Positions 55,757 to 64,000 of a DNA stretch of 64,000 nt are shown here, in pieces (the stretch's first letter is position 1; every line of letters starts with the position of its first letter). Below the pieces are notes generated by a model that saw only the letters and a list, made by a program, of their open reading frames with translations, was not told where the DNA came from and did not search any database. The DNA is from Massilia arenae. GTDB lineage: Bacteria; Pseudomonadota; Gammaproteobacteria; Burkholderiales; Burkholderiaceae_D. Position numbers and translations under genes: made by a program. Where the stretch lies: the NCBI RefSeq assembly GCF_008014745.1, contig NZ_VPFD01000027.1, positions 1 to 64,000 on the forward strand. The letters run 5' to 3'.

Positions 55757-56470
55757 ATGGATACCCAACCAAGCCAACAGGCCGAGCAGGAGCGCATCGA
55801 AGACGTCTACCGCAACTGGCATGGCGGGGCGGCGCTGGCGCGCTATGCCTGGCACCGGCCCGAGATCCTGCAGCAGGTGGCGGCGCGCGCGCGCGGCTTC
55901 GCCGACCTGCTGTCCTGCACGGTCGGCCCGGATTTATCAAGCGTGCAGGTGCTGGACGTCGGCTGCGGCACCGGCGGCTTCCTGCGCCAGATGATCGACT
56001 GGGGCGCCTCCCCGGCCAATCTCACCGGCACCGAACTGCAAAAAGACCGGCTCGACCATGCGCGCCGATATACGGCGCACGGCGTGCGCTGGCACCTGGG
56101 CACGCTGGACGCGCTGCCACCGGCGAGCTACGACCTGGTCACGGCATTGACGGTATTTTCCTCGGTGCTCGATCCGGCCCTGCGGCACGAGCTGGCCACC
56201 CAGATGTGGCGCGCGCTGCGCCCGGGGGGCTGGTGCCTGGTGTTTGATTTTCGCTACGACAACCCGCGCAACCGCAACGTGCGCAAGGTCACCCGGGGCG
56301 AGCTGCAGGAATGGTGGCCGGGAAGCGGGCAGCGCTACCGCAGCCTGGTGCTGGCGCCGCCAATCCACCGCCTGCTGGCCGTCGCGCCGTATATGGTGTC
56401 CGAATTGCTGACGGCGCTGGCGCCCGTGCTGCGCTCGCACTTCATGTACGTGGTGCGCAAGGAAGAATAA
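55757..56470 (+). CDS. Class I SAM-dependent methyltransferase
   Basis: A 237-residue methyltransferase with a standard AdoMet motif (VLDVGCGTGGFLRQM), DALPPASYDLVTALTVF and LRPGGWCLVFDFRYDN. The C-terminal part is hydrophobic. The target molecule is unknown. It is a lone plus-strand gene between gshB and gshA, both on the other strand. Confidence 0.85.
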   Translation: MDTQPSQQAEQERIEDVYRNWHGGAALARYAWHRPEILQQVAARARGFADLLSCTVGPDLSSVQVLDVGCGTGGFLRQMIDWGASPANLTGTELQKDRLDHARRYTAHGVRWHLGTLDALPPASYDLVTALTVFSSVLDPALRHELATQMWRALRPGGWCLVFDFRYDNPRNRNVRKVTRGELQEWWPGSGQRYRSLVLAPPIHRLLAVAPYMVSELLTALAPVLRSHFMYVVRKEE

Positions 56471-56518
56471 GGGATCAGGAGCGGGCAAGGCCGACAGTAG
56501 CCGCCCTCCCCGCCACGA

Positions 56519-57820
56519 TCAATAGACTTCAGGATTCGGATCCGTACGTTCCATTTCCAGCGATGCAGCCAGCATGCCCAGCCGCGCCACCACGCCATAC
56601 ACATAGAAGCGGTTCGGCGCCGCCGTGCCCGGCTTGGCCTTCAGGTCCGGCACCGCATGCTGCTGGGCGAAGGCCAGCGGCACGTATTGCGAGCCCGGCG
56701 AATTCAGGTTCTGGTCGATGCCGCGCTCGGCGTGCACGCGGTAGAAGCCGCCCACCACGTAGCGGTCGATCATGTACACCACCGGCTCGGCCACGGCGTC
56801 GTCGATCGATTCAAACGTGGGCACGCCTTCCTGGATGATCAGGTCGGTCACCGCCACGCCATCCTTGATCACCGACATGCGGGCGCGCTGGGCCGGGGTC
56901 AGGTCGCGCACTTCGCTCGCATCCTTGATCGTCATCACGCCCATGCCGTAGGTGCCGGCGTCGGGCTTCAGGATCACGAAGGGCTTGCGCTCCTTCATGC
57001 CGTATTCCTTGTATTTCTTCTTGATCTTCGAGAACAGCGCCGAGACGTTGTCGGCCAGCTCCTCGGTGCCGACATTCTCGCGCAGGTCCACGTCGCCGCA
57101 CTTGCTGTGCAGCGGATTGACCAGCCACGGATCGATGTCGATCAGCTTGCCGAACTTCTTGGCCACCTCGTCGAAGGCCTTCAGGTGGTTGCTCTTGCGG
57201 CGCAGCGCCCAGCCGGCGTGCAGCGGCGGCAGCAGCGATTGCTCGTGCACATTCTCGAGGATGGCCGGGATCCCGGCCGACAGGTCGTTGTTGAGCAGGA
57301 TGGTGCAGGGATCGAAATCGGCCAGGCCGACGCGGCGCCCGTTGGCCGAGCGCACCAGCGGCTCGACCACCAGCATATTGCCGTCAGGCAGGGCCAGCGG
57401 CGTCGGTTCGGTGACGTCCGGCGAGAACGAACCCAGGCGCACGTGCAGGCCGGTCTGGCGGAAGATCTGCATCAGGCGCGCCACGTTCTGCAGGTACATC
57501 GGGTTGCGCGTATGCGTTTCGGGCACCAGGATCAGGTTGCGCGCATCCGGGCAATACTTGTCGATCGCGGCCATGGCGGCCTGCACCGTCAGCGGCAGCA
57601 TTTCGGTCGGCAGGTTGTTGAAGCCGCCCGGGAACAGGTTGGTGTCGACCGGCGCCAGCTTGTAACCCGCGTTGCGCAGGTCGACCGAGCAATAGAACGG
57701 CGGCGTGTGCTCCTGCCACTCGAGCCGGAACCAGCGCTCGATGGCGGGGGTGGCTTCGAGGATTTTCTTTTCCAGGTCGAGCAAAGGACCGGTCTGGGCG
57801 GTGGCGAGGTGCGGAACCAT
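56519..57820 (-). CDS. gshA: Glutamate-cysteine ligase, proteobacterial type
   Basis: Makes gamma-glutamylcysteine, the first step of glutathione synthesis; 433 residues. It is of the betaproteobacterial/acidithiobacillus type rather than the E. coli enzyme: FRLEWQEHTPPFYCSVDLRN, DTNLFPGGFNNL, FVILKPDAGTYGMGVMTIK, YMIDRYVVGGFYRVHAE. The ATG giving MVPHLATAQTGPLL is preferred; GGGAAAG is upstream. The frame extends further without likeness. Confidence 0.95.
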   Translation of the reverse strand: MVPHLATAQTGPLLDLEKKILEATPAIERWFRLEWQEHTPPFYCSVDLRNAGYKLAPVDTNLFPGGFNNLPTEMLPLTVQAAMAAIDKYCPDARNLILVPETHTRNPMYLQNVARLMQIFRQTGLHVRLGSFSPDVTEPTPLALPDGNMLVVEPLVRSANGRRVGLADFDPCTILLNNDLSAGIPAILENVHEQSLLPPLHAGWALRRKSNHLKAFDEVAKKFGKLIDIDPWLVNPLHSKCGDVDLRENVGTEELADNVSALFSKIKKKYKEYGMKERKPFVILKPDAGTYGMGVMTIKDASEVRDLTPAQRARMSVIKDGVAVTDLIIQEGVPTFESIDDAVAEPVVYMIDRYVVGGFYRVHAERGIDQNLNSPGSQYVPLAFAQQHAVPDLKAKPGTAAPNRFYVYGVVARLGMLAASLEMERTDPNPEVY

Positions 57821-57936
57821 GTATGTGGCTTTCCCTGTTATGCGCGACTTCTTGCGCCGTTTGTTATTTGTTAAGTTGGATCTGTCATATGGGGTGCACC
57901 TACCCTTTTTAAAGAGGTGTTGCCAGAAAAGCAAAA

Positions 57937-58041
57937 CGTCATCCCCGCGCAGGCGGGGACCCAAGGTTATTTGCACTGGCACTACGTTATAACGTAGCTG
58001 CCATGCTGGCAACTTGGGTCCCCGCCTGCGCGGGGACGACA
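57937..58041. repeat. GC-rich palindromic intergenic repeat pair (copy 4)
   Basis: Inverted arms at 57937-57965 and 58012-58040, each internally palindromic (ATCCCCGCGCAGGCGGGG). A small palindrome (ACGTTATAACGT) lies between them. Same family as copies 1-3. It separates gshA from amtB. Confidence 0.75.
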
Positions 58042-58077
58042 TGCTTGCTACTAACGTGCTAGTGCTGCTGGGCTATA

Positions 58078-59478
58078 TCAGTAACGGTACGCCGATTCGC
58101 CGTGGCTGGTGATGTCCAGGCCTTCGCGCTCTTCGTCTTCAGGTACGCGCAGGCCGATCACGATGTCGACCAGCTTGAAGGCGATGAAGGCGACGATGCC
58201 CGACCAGACAACGGTCACGACCACGCCGTGCGCCTGCACCAGCACCTGGCTGCCGATCGAGTAGCCGGTGGCCATGGCATTGGTGGTGTAGTCCCACACG
58301 CCCTGGCCGCCCAGCGACGGCGCCGCGAACACGCCGGTCAGCAGCGCACCCAGGATACCGCCCACGCCGTGCACGCCGAACACGTCGAGCGAATCGTCGG
58401 CGCGCAGCATGCGCTTCAGGCCGGTCACGCCCCACAGGCAGATGATACCAGCCAGCAGGCCCATGACCAAGGCACCCATCGGACCGACGAAACCGGCGCC
58501 CGGGGTGATCGCCACCAAGCCCGAGATGGCGCCCGAGGCGGCGCCCAGCATCGATGGCTTGCGCTTGAACAGCCATTCGCCGGCCGCCCACGAGACGGTG
58601 GCGGCGGCGGTCGCCAGCAGGGTGTTGATGAAGGCCAGCGCCGCGACGTCGCCCGCTTCGAGCGCCGAACCGGCGTTGAAGCCGAACCAGCCGACCCACA
58701 GCAGCGAGGCACCGACCATGGTCATCGGCAGCGAGTGCGGGGCCATCGATTCCTTGCCGTAGCCGACACGCTTGCCGATCACGTAGGCGCCAACCAGGCC
58801 GGCAACCGCGGAGTTGATGTGGACCACGGTGCCGCCCGCGAAGTCGAGCGCGCCCTGCTGCCACAGGTAGCCGGCGCCGGCGCTGACGGTGGCCAGCGAA
58901 GCGGCGTCGGTGATCGCATCAGGACCGGCCCAGAACCAGACCATGTGCGCCATCGGCAGGTAGGCGAAGGTGAACCAGATCACGACGAAGGCCAGCACCG
59001 CCGCGAAGCGTGCGCGCTCGGCGAACGAGCCGACGATCAGCGCGCAGGTGATGGCGGCGAAGGTACCCTGGAAGGCGACGAAGATGAACTCGGGGATCAT
59101 CACCTCTTTAGTGAAGGTGGCGCCCATCGAGAAGGTGCCTGCGACCGGGTCCCAGATGCCTTGCAGGAAGGCGCGGTCGAAGCCGCCGATGAAGGCATTA
59201 CCCGAGGTGAAAGCCAGCGAGTAGCCGTACAGGCACCACAGCACGATGATCAGCGAAAACACCATCATGACCTGCATCAGCACCGACAGCATGTTCTTGG
59301 CGCGCACCATACCGCCGTAGAACAGCGCCAGGCCCGGGATCACCATCATGATGACCAGCAGGGTGGCAACGAACATCCAGGCGGTATCCCCTTTGTTGAT
59401 GGACGGCGCCGCCATGGCCGGGAGGGCCAGGCCCAGGCCCAGCATGGCGGTCAGGATTTTTGTCGTTATATGCTTCAT
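58078..59478 (-). CDS. amtB: Ammonium transporter
   Basis: An eleven-helix Amt/Rh channel of 466 residues after a signal-like N-terminus (ILTAMLGLGLALPAMA). Family sections include WMFVATLLVIMMVIPGLALFYGGMV (read in pieces), FAGGTVVHINSAVAGLVGAYV and FGVHGVGGILGALLTGVF with pore histidines. AAGGAAAG precedes the ATG. It is 14 bases downstream of glnK, the PII protein that blocks it when nitrogen is ample. Confidence 0.96.
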   Translation of the reverse strand: MKHITTKILTAMLGLGLALPAMAAPSINKGDTAWMFVATLLVIMMVIPGLALFYGGMVRAKNMLSVLMQVMMVFSLIIVLWCLYGYSLAFTSGNAFIGGFDRAFLQGIWDPVAGTFSMGATFTKEVMIPEFIFVAFQGTFAAITCALIVGSFAERARFAAVLAFVVIWFTFAYLPMAHMVWFWAGPDAITDAASLATVSAGAGYLWQQGALDFAGGTVVHINSAVAGLVGAYVIGKRVGYGKESMAPHSLPMTMVGASLLWVGWFGFNAGSALEAGDVAALAFINTLLATAAATVSWAAGEWLFKRKPSMLGAASGAISGLVAITPGAGFVGPMGALVMGLLAGIICLWGVTGLKRMLRADDSLDVFGVHGVGGILGALLTGVFAAPSLGGQGVWDYTTNAMATGYSIGSQVLVQAHGVVVTVVWSGIVAFIAFKLVDIVIGLRVPEDEEREGLDITSHGESAYRY

Positions 59479-59492
59479 GAACACTTTCCTTC

Positions 59493-60585
<1,093 letters not shown>

Positions 60586-60652
60586 GACAAACCCCCTTGG
60601 ACAGTTACTGCGTTTGGAATCCTTTTTTCGTGCGTTATCTCCCCCTTCATTT

Positions 60653-60668
60653 AGCAGGATGTGTGCCA
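60653..60668 (-). promoter_or_regulatory. Sigma-54 promoter of porin-glnK-amtB
   Basis: On the minus strand TGGCAC-ACATC-CTGCT fits the RpoN consensus with one mismatch (C for the first T of the -12 box) and keeps GG-N10-GC. It lies 68 bases upstream of the porin ATG. Confidence 0.8.
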
Positions 60669-60794
60669 GCTCATAAAAGCGATGAAAATGGCCTTGTTTT
60701 TTTGGTAAACGTGCCCCAGATACGACTTGCTTCAATACAATCGACCGCGAACGGCGTCCGCCGTGTAGCGCGACGCACCAAATCAGGCTGTATT

Positions 60795-60811
60795 GCACCT
60801 ACTTGGTGCAT
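60795..60811. promoter_or_regulatory. NtrC-type enhancer palindrome
   Basis: TGCACC-TACTT-GGTGCA is a perfect 17-base dyad identical to the NtrC consensus (TGCACC-N5-GGTGCA). It is about 140 bases upstream of the sigma-54 promoter, a normal enhancer distance, and 29 bases before the ubiK ATG on the other strand. Confidence 0.85.
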
Positions 60812-60839
60812 ACAACCCCGGCAGAAAGGGATAGAGACC

Positions 60840-61229
60840 ATGAACAACAGCAACTTCTTCAGCGATTTGCAAGGCAAGATCAACCAGGCACTGGAAAGTG
60901 GCCCGGCCAAGGACATCGAGCGCAACGTCAAGGCGGCGATGACCTCGGGCTTCGCCAAGCTCGACCTGGTCACCCGCGAGGAATTCGACATCCAGGCCCA
61001 GGTGCTGGCCAAGACCCGCGCCAAGCTGGAAGCGCTCGAGCTGCGCGTGATCGAACTCGAAACCCGCCTGGGGTCCGGCGCATCGTCCACCTCGTCGGCA
61101 TCTGCCACCCCGCCAGCGGGCGCGGCGCCGTCGGCCACCGCGCCCTTCCCGGCCCAGCCCGAAGATCCGACCATCGTGCTGCCGCCGAGTCTCGACAAAT
61201 CGGGCGACACGCCGATCAACAAACCCTGA
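60840..61229 (+). CDS. ubiK: Ubiquinone biosynthesis accessory factor UbiK
   Basis: A 129-residue BMFP/YqiC-type protein that assists the aerobic ubiquinone complex. The family part is residues 1-78: [20 protein letters not shown] and a coiled coil ([20 protein letters not shown]). Residues 79-129 are a Ser/Ala/Pro-rich tail. AAAGGGATAG precedes the ATG. Its stop overlaps the first possible nrdJ ATG. Confidence 0.93.
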   Translation: MNNSNFFSDLQGKINQALESGPAKDIERNVKAAMTSGFAKLDLVTREEFDIQAQVLAKTRAKLEALELRVIELETRLGSGASSTSSASATPPAGAAPSATAPFPAQPEDPTIVLPPSLDKSGDTPINKP

Positions 61230-61261
61230 TGACGGATGCATTCATGGACAGGGCAACCGGC

Positions 61262-63742
61262 ATGAATGCACCAGAATCAGCGGCCGGCGCCCTGCCCGCG
61301 CAGGAAGTGTCGCTGGACGTGCTGCGCGAAAAATACGCGCGCGGCGACGAGCGCACGATCGGGGACGTGCAGAGGCGCATCGCCCGCGCCCTGGCCGCCC
61401 TTGAGCCGCTGCCGCAGCGCGCCGAATGGGAGCGCCGCTTCCTCTGGGCCCAGCAACAGGGCTTCGTTACCGCCGGCCGGATTGCATCCGCCGCCGGTCT
61501 TGGCCTCTCGGCCACCCTCATCAACTGTTTCGTCCAGCCGGTCGGCGACTCGATCTCCGGCACCAGCGGCGGCCTGCCCGGCATCTATACCGCGCTCAGC
61601 GAAGCCGCCGAGACCATGCGCCGCGGGGGCGGGGTGGGCTACGATTTTTCCGCGATCCGCCCGCTGGGCAGCAAGGTCGCCGGCACCGCCTCGCGCGCTT
61701 CCGGTCCGGTGTCGTACATGGAAGTGTTCGATGCCTCCTGCCGCACGGTGGAATCGGCCGGCGCCCGGCGCGGCGCCCAGATGGGCGTGCTGCGCATCGA
61801 CCATCCCGACATCGAACGCTTCATTGCGGCCAAGGACACGGGCCGTCTCACCAATTTCAATATCTCGGTCGGCGTGACCGATGGCTTCATGCGCGCCGTC
61901 GAGGCGGATGAGTCGTTCGCGCTGGTGCACGCGGCCGAACCGGGCGACGAGGACCAGGCCGCCGGCGGCCACCGCAGGGACGACGGTCTGTGGGTCTACC
62001 GCAGCCTGCGCGCGCGCTCTCTCTGGGAGCGTATCATGGTCTCGACCTACAACCATGCCGAACCGGGCGTGCTGTTCATCGACCGCATGAATGCCGAGAA
62101 CAACCTCTGGTACGCCGAAGAGCTGCGCGCCACCAATCCCTGCGGCGAGCAGCCGCTGCCGCCGTATGGCTGCTGCGACCTCGGCTCGCTCAACCTCACC
62201 GCCTTCGTCGATGCGCCGTTCACCCCGGACGCGCGGCTCGACTTCGAACGCCTGCGCGCGGTGGCCACGGTAGCGGTGCGCATGCTCGACCTGGTGCTGG
62301 ACGCCACCCAATGGCCGCTGCCGCAGCAGGCCGAAGAGGCGCGCGCCAAGCGCCGCGTCGGGCTGGGCTTCCTGGGCCTGGGCAGCGCGCTGGCGATGTT
62401 GGGCCTGCGCTACGACGCCGATGAAGGACGGGCCATGGCGACGCGCATCGCGGCCGAGCTGCGCGACGCGGCCTATGCGGCCTCGATCGAGCTGGCGCGC
62501 GAAAAAAGCGCCTTCCCGCTGTTCGACGCCGACAAATACCTGCGCGGACAGTTCGTCGAGCGCCTGCCGCAGCCGCTGCGCGACGGCATCCGCGAGCATG
62601 GCCTGCGCAACTCGCACCTGCTGTCGATCGCGCCGACCGGCACCATCTCGCTGGCCTTCGCCGACAATGCCTCGAACGGCATCGAGCCGCCCTATTCCTG
62701 GGCCTACCAGCGCAGGAAGCGCACGGCCGACGGCGGCACGCGCAGCTACGAGGTATGCGACCACGCCTGGCGCCTGTACCGCCAGCTACATGGCGACGCC
62801 CCCTTGCCGCCAGCATTCGTCACCGCGCTCGAGATGCGCGCGCTGGACCACCTGCGCATGGTGGAGGCGGTCCAGCCCTTCATCGACACCGCGATTTCGA
62901 AGACCGTCAACGTGCCCGAGGATTATCCCTACGAGGATTTCCGCGACCTGTACCTGGAGGCCTGGCGCGCCGGCCTCAAGGGACTGGCGACCTATCGGCC
63001 GAACGCGGTGCTGGGGAGCGTTTTGTCAGTCGCGCCAGTGGAGGACGTGGCATCCGCCGCGCCTCTGGTGGCGGACGACGACCCGCTGCGCAAGCGTTTC
63101 GAACACCGTCCGCTAGGCGAACTGGAATCGGTGACGTCGAAGATCGAGTACTCGACCCAGGAAGGCCGCAAGACCGCCTACCTGACCGTGAGCTTCCTGC
63201 GCGCTGAAGGAACATGGGAAGGCCGCCAGGTGACGGTCGAGCGTCCCTTCGAATTCTTCATGCCGGCCAACCAGCGCACCGGCGGCCACCAGTGGATCAC
63301 GGCCTCGATGCGGCTGCTGTCGATGGTGGCGCGGGCCGGCGGCCCGATCGCGCGCGCCCTGGCCGACATGCGCGAGGTGGTATGGGAGAAAGGCCCGGTA
63401 CGCTGCGGCCACATCGTGCGCGACGATGGCGTGCAGGTGCCGGTGTATCACGACTCCGAAGTCGCGGCGATCGCCTTCATGCTGCAGCGGATGCTGATCC
63501 GGCGCGGCTTCCTCGACGAACAGGGCAACCAGGTGCCGGTGGACGCGCTCGCGCGCAACTTCGAACAGCGCATGCACGACGCCATGCCAAGGCCAGGACC
63601 GCGCTTGCAGGCCGAGACGCCAGCCGAGCCCCTGCCCGTGCTGAACGGCGCCAAATGCCCGGAATGCGGCGCGCTGGCGCTGCGCAAGGTCGATGGCTGC
63701 TCGCGCTGCGCCTCGTGCCACTACGTCGGCGAGTGCGGCTGA
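61262..63742 (+). CDS. nrdJ: Adenosylcobalamin-dependent (class II) ribonucleotide reductase
   Basis: Reduces ribonucleotides using coenzyme B12, so it works with or without oxygen; 826 residues. Catalytic cysteines lie in [13 protein letters not shown] and [36 protein letters not shown] and [17 protein letters not shown] form the barrel. A C-terminal zinc ribbon ([25 protein letters not shown]) supplies reducing thiols. Three in-frame ATGs (61229, 61244, 61262) are possible. I choose MNAPES because it has an AGGG nearby and resembles relatives. Confidence 0.93.
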   Translation: MNAPESAAGALPAQEVSLDVLREKYARGDERTIGDVQRRIARALAALEPLPQRAEWERRFLWAQQQGFVTAGRIASAAGLGLSATLINCFVQPVGDSISGTSGGLPGIYTALSEAAETMRRGGGVGYDFSAIRPLGSKVAGTASRASGPVSYMEVFDASCRTVESAGARRGAQMGVLRIDHPDIERFIAAKDTGRLTNFNISVGVTDGFMRAVEADESFALVHAAEPGDEDQAAGGHRRDDGLWVYRSLRARSLWERIMVSTYNHAEPGVLFIDRMNAENNLWYAEELRATNPCGEQPLPPYGCCDLGSLNLTAFVDAPFTPDARLDFERLRAVATVAVRMLDLVLDATQWPLPQQAEEARAKRRVGLGFLGLGSALAMLGLRYDADEGRAMATRIAAELRDAAYAASIELAREKSAFPLFDADKYLRGQFVERLPQPLRDGIREHGLRNSHLLSIAPTGTISLAFADNASNGIEPPYSWAYQRRKRTADGGTRSYEVCDHAWRLYRQLHGDAPLPPAFVTALEMRALDHLRMVEAVQPFIDTAISKTVNVPEDYPYEDFRDLYLEAWRAGLKGLATYRPNAVLGSVLSVAPVEDVASAAPLVADDDPLRKRFEHRPLGELESVTSKIEYSTQEGRKTAYLTVSFLRAEGTWEGRQVTVERPFEFFMPANQRTGGHQWITASMRLLSMVARAGGPIARALADMREVVWEKGPVRCGHIVRDDGVQVPVYHDSEVAAIAFMLQRMLIRRGFLDEQGNQVPVDALARNFEQRMHDAMPRPGPRLQAETPAEPLPVLNGAKCPECGALALRKVDGCSRCASCHYVGECG

Positions 63743-63819
63743 CCGGGCCTTTTGAAAAGAGTCGTTCGCGGGGCCGGCTCAGGCATACTGCCGGGGTCGC
63801 AACCAATACCGACCCAACG

Positions 63820-64000
63820 ATGAGTTACTACGCCCTCAAGCACATCCACATGACCTTCGCCGTGTTGAGCGGCGCCCTGTTCCTCGTCCGCGGCCTGTGG
63901 ATGCTGGCCGAATCGAAGCGCCTGGAGCAACGCTGGGTCAGGATCGCGCCGCACGTGATCGACACCCTGCTGCTGGGCAGCGCCATCGGCCTTGCGGTCT
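63820..64000 (+). CDS. SirB2-family membrane protein, truncated by window end
   Basis: The first 60 residues of a plus-strand gene. It reads MSYYALKHIHMTFAVLSGAL, then FLVRGLWMLAE, then a helix ending LLLGSAIGLAV. This matches the SirB2/YchQ pattern of a small polytopic inner-membrane protein with a conserved His-rich start. The role is unknown. The rest lies beyond 64000. Confidence 0.8.
   Translation, partial: MSYYALKHIHMTFAVLSGALFLVRGLWMLAESKRLEQRWVRIAPHVIDTLLLGSAIGLAV

Noticed and set aside
57890-57905. GGTGCACC upstream of gshA as an NtrC site
   Set aside because: The two half-sites are in the wrong order and without the five-base spacer, and no sigma-54 promoter is nearby.
60700-60790. 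A second NtrC site (GCACCAAATCAGG near 60773)
   Set aside because: The half-sites do not keep the N5 spacing and the right half is poor.

Overview
The window is ordinary chromosomal DNA from a GC-rich betaproteobacterium. Its protein repertoire fits the Oxalobacteraceae (Massilia/Telluria/Duganella-like). The main clues are a DUF3567 protein, a NtrX-like regulator without an AAA+ domain, a proteobacterial-type GshA, a GshB-EIIA(Man)-HPr-EI cluster, a PEP-CTERM protein, MetX/MetW and a class II NrdJ. The genus is an inference. No rRNA, tRNA, CRISPR array, prophage or complete insertion sequence was seen. About 57 protein genes are densely packed, mostly in co-directional operons with short gaps or ATGA overlaps.

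Layout. 0.2-6.3 kb: coq7 with an unrecognised upstream partner, then an ABC ATPase and a giant permease fused to an M1-peptidase-like domain whose zinc histidines are replaced, then a lone addiction-module antitoxin. 6.4-14.1 kb: topB-smg-dprA-LysM (minus) back to back with def-fmt (plus). 14.2-18.5 kb: a lone BrnA-type antitoxin divergent from metH. 18.6-25.3 kb: an EAL/HDOD signalling protein, a class II amidotransferase, DUF3567, then (read right to left) rsmB-DUF4390-ntrY-ntrX-like-GCLCC protein. 27.2-32.7 kb: argS-SPOR-SDR-birA-coaX-SPOR, closed by a terminator. 32.7-33.7 kb: a PEP-CTERM surface protein behind a textbook sigma-54 promoter. 33.7-40.6 kb: the rod-shape operon mreBCD-mrdA-rodA-rlpA (minus), divergent from gatCAB (plus). 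44.3-44.6 kb: a cluster of palindromic REP-like repeats. 44.6-52 kb: pyrE, a soluble hybrid histidine kinase, xth, a pseudouridine synthase, an M48 protease, and metX-metW. 52-58 kb: gshB-EIIA-HPr-EI, a methyltransferase and gshA. 58-60.8 kb: a nitrogen operon, TorF-like porin-glnK-amtB. 60.8-64 kb: ubiK, a B12-dependent ribonucleotide reductase and the start of a SirB2-family gene.

Themes. (1) Two independent sigma-54 (-24/-12) promoters are readable. One drives the PEP-CTERM gene. The other drives porin-glnK-amtB and has an upstream palindrome matching the NtrC consensus exactly. The NtrX-like regulator encoded here lacks the AAA+ domain needed to activate either. (2) Two B12 enzymes (MetH and NrdJ) point to cobalamin dependence. 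(3) Both glutathione synthesis genes lie here, with gshB heading a regulatory PTS operon. (4) Two antitoxin-like genes have no intact toxin beside them. (5) A family of GC-rich palindromes recurs at four intergenic sites. I found no clearly new multi-gene system. The strongest leads are the sigma-54/NtrC control of an outer-membrane porin with the ammonium transporter, the sigma-54 control of the PEP-CTERM gene, and the zinc-less M1 domain fused to an ABC permease.
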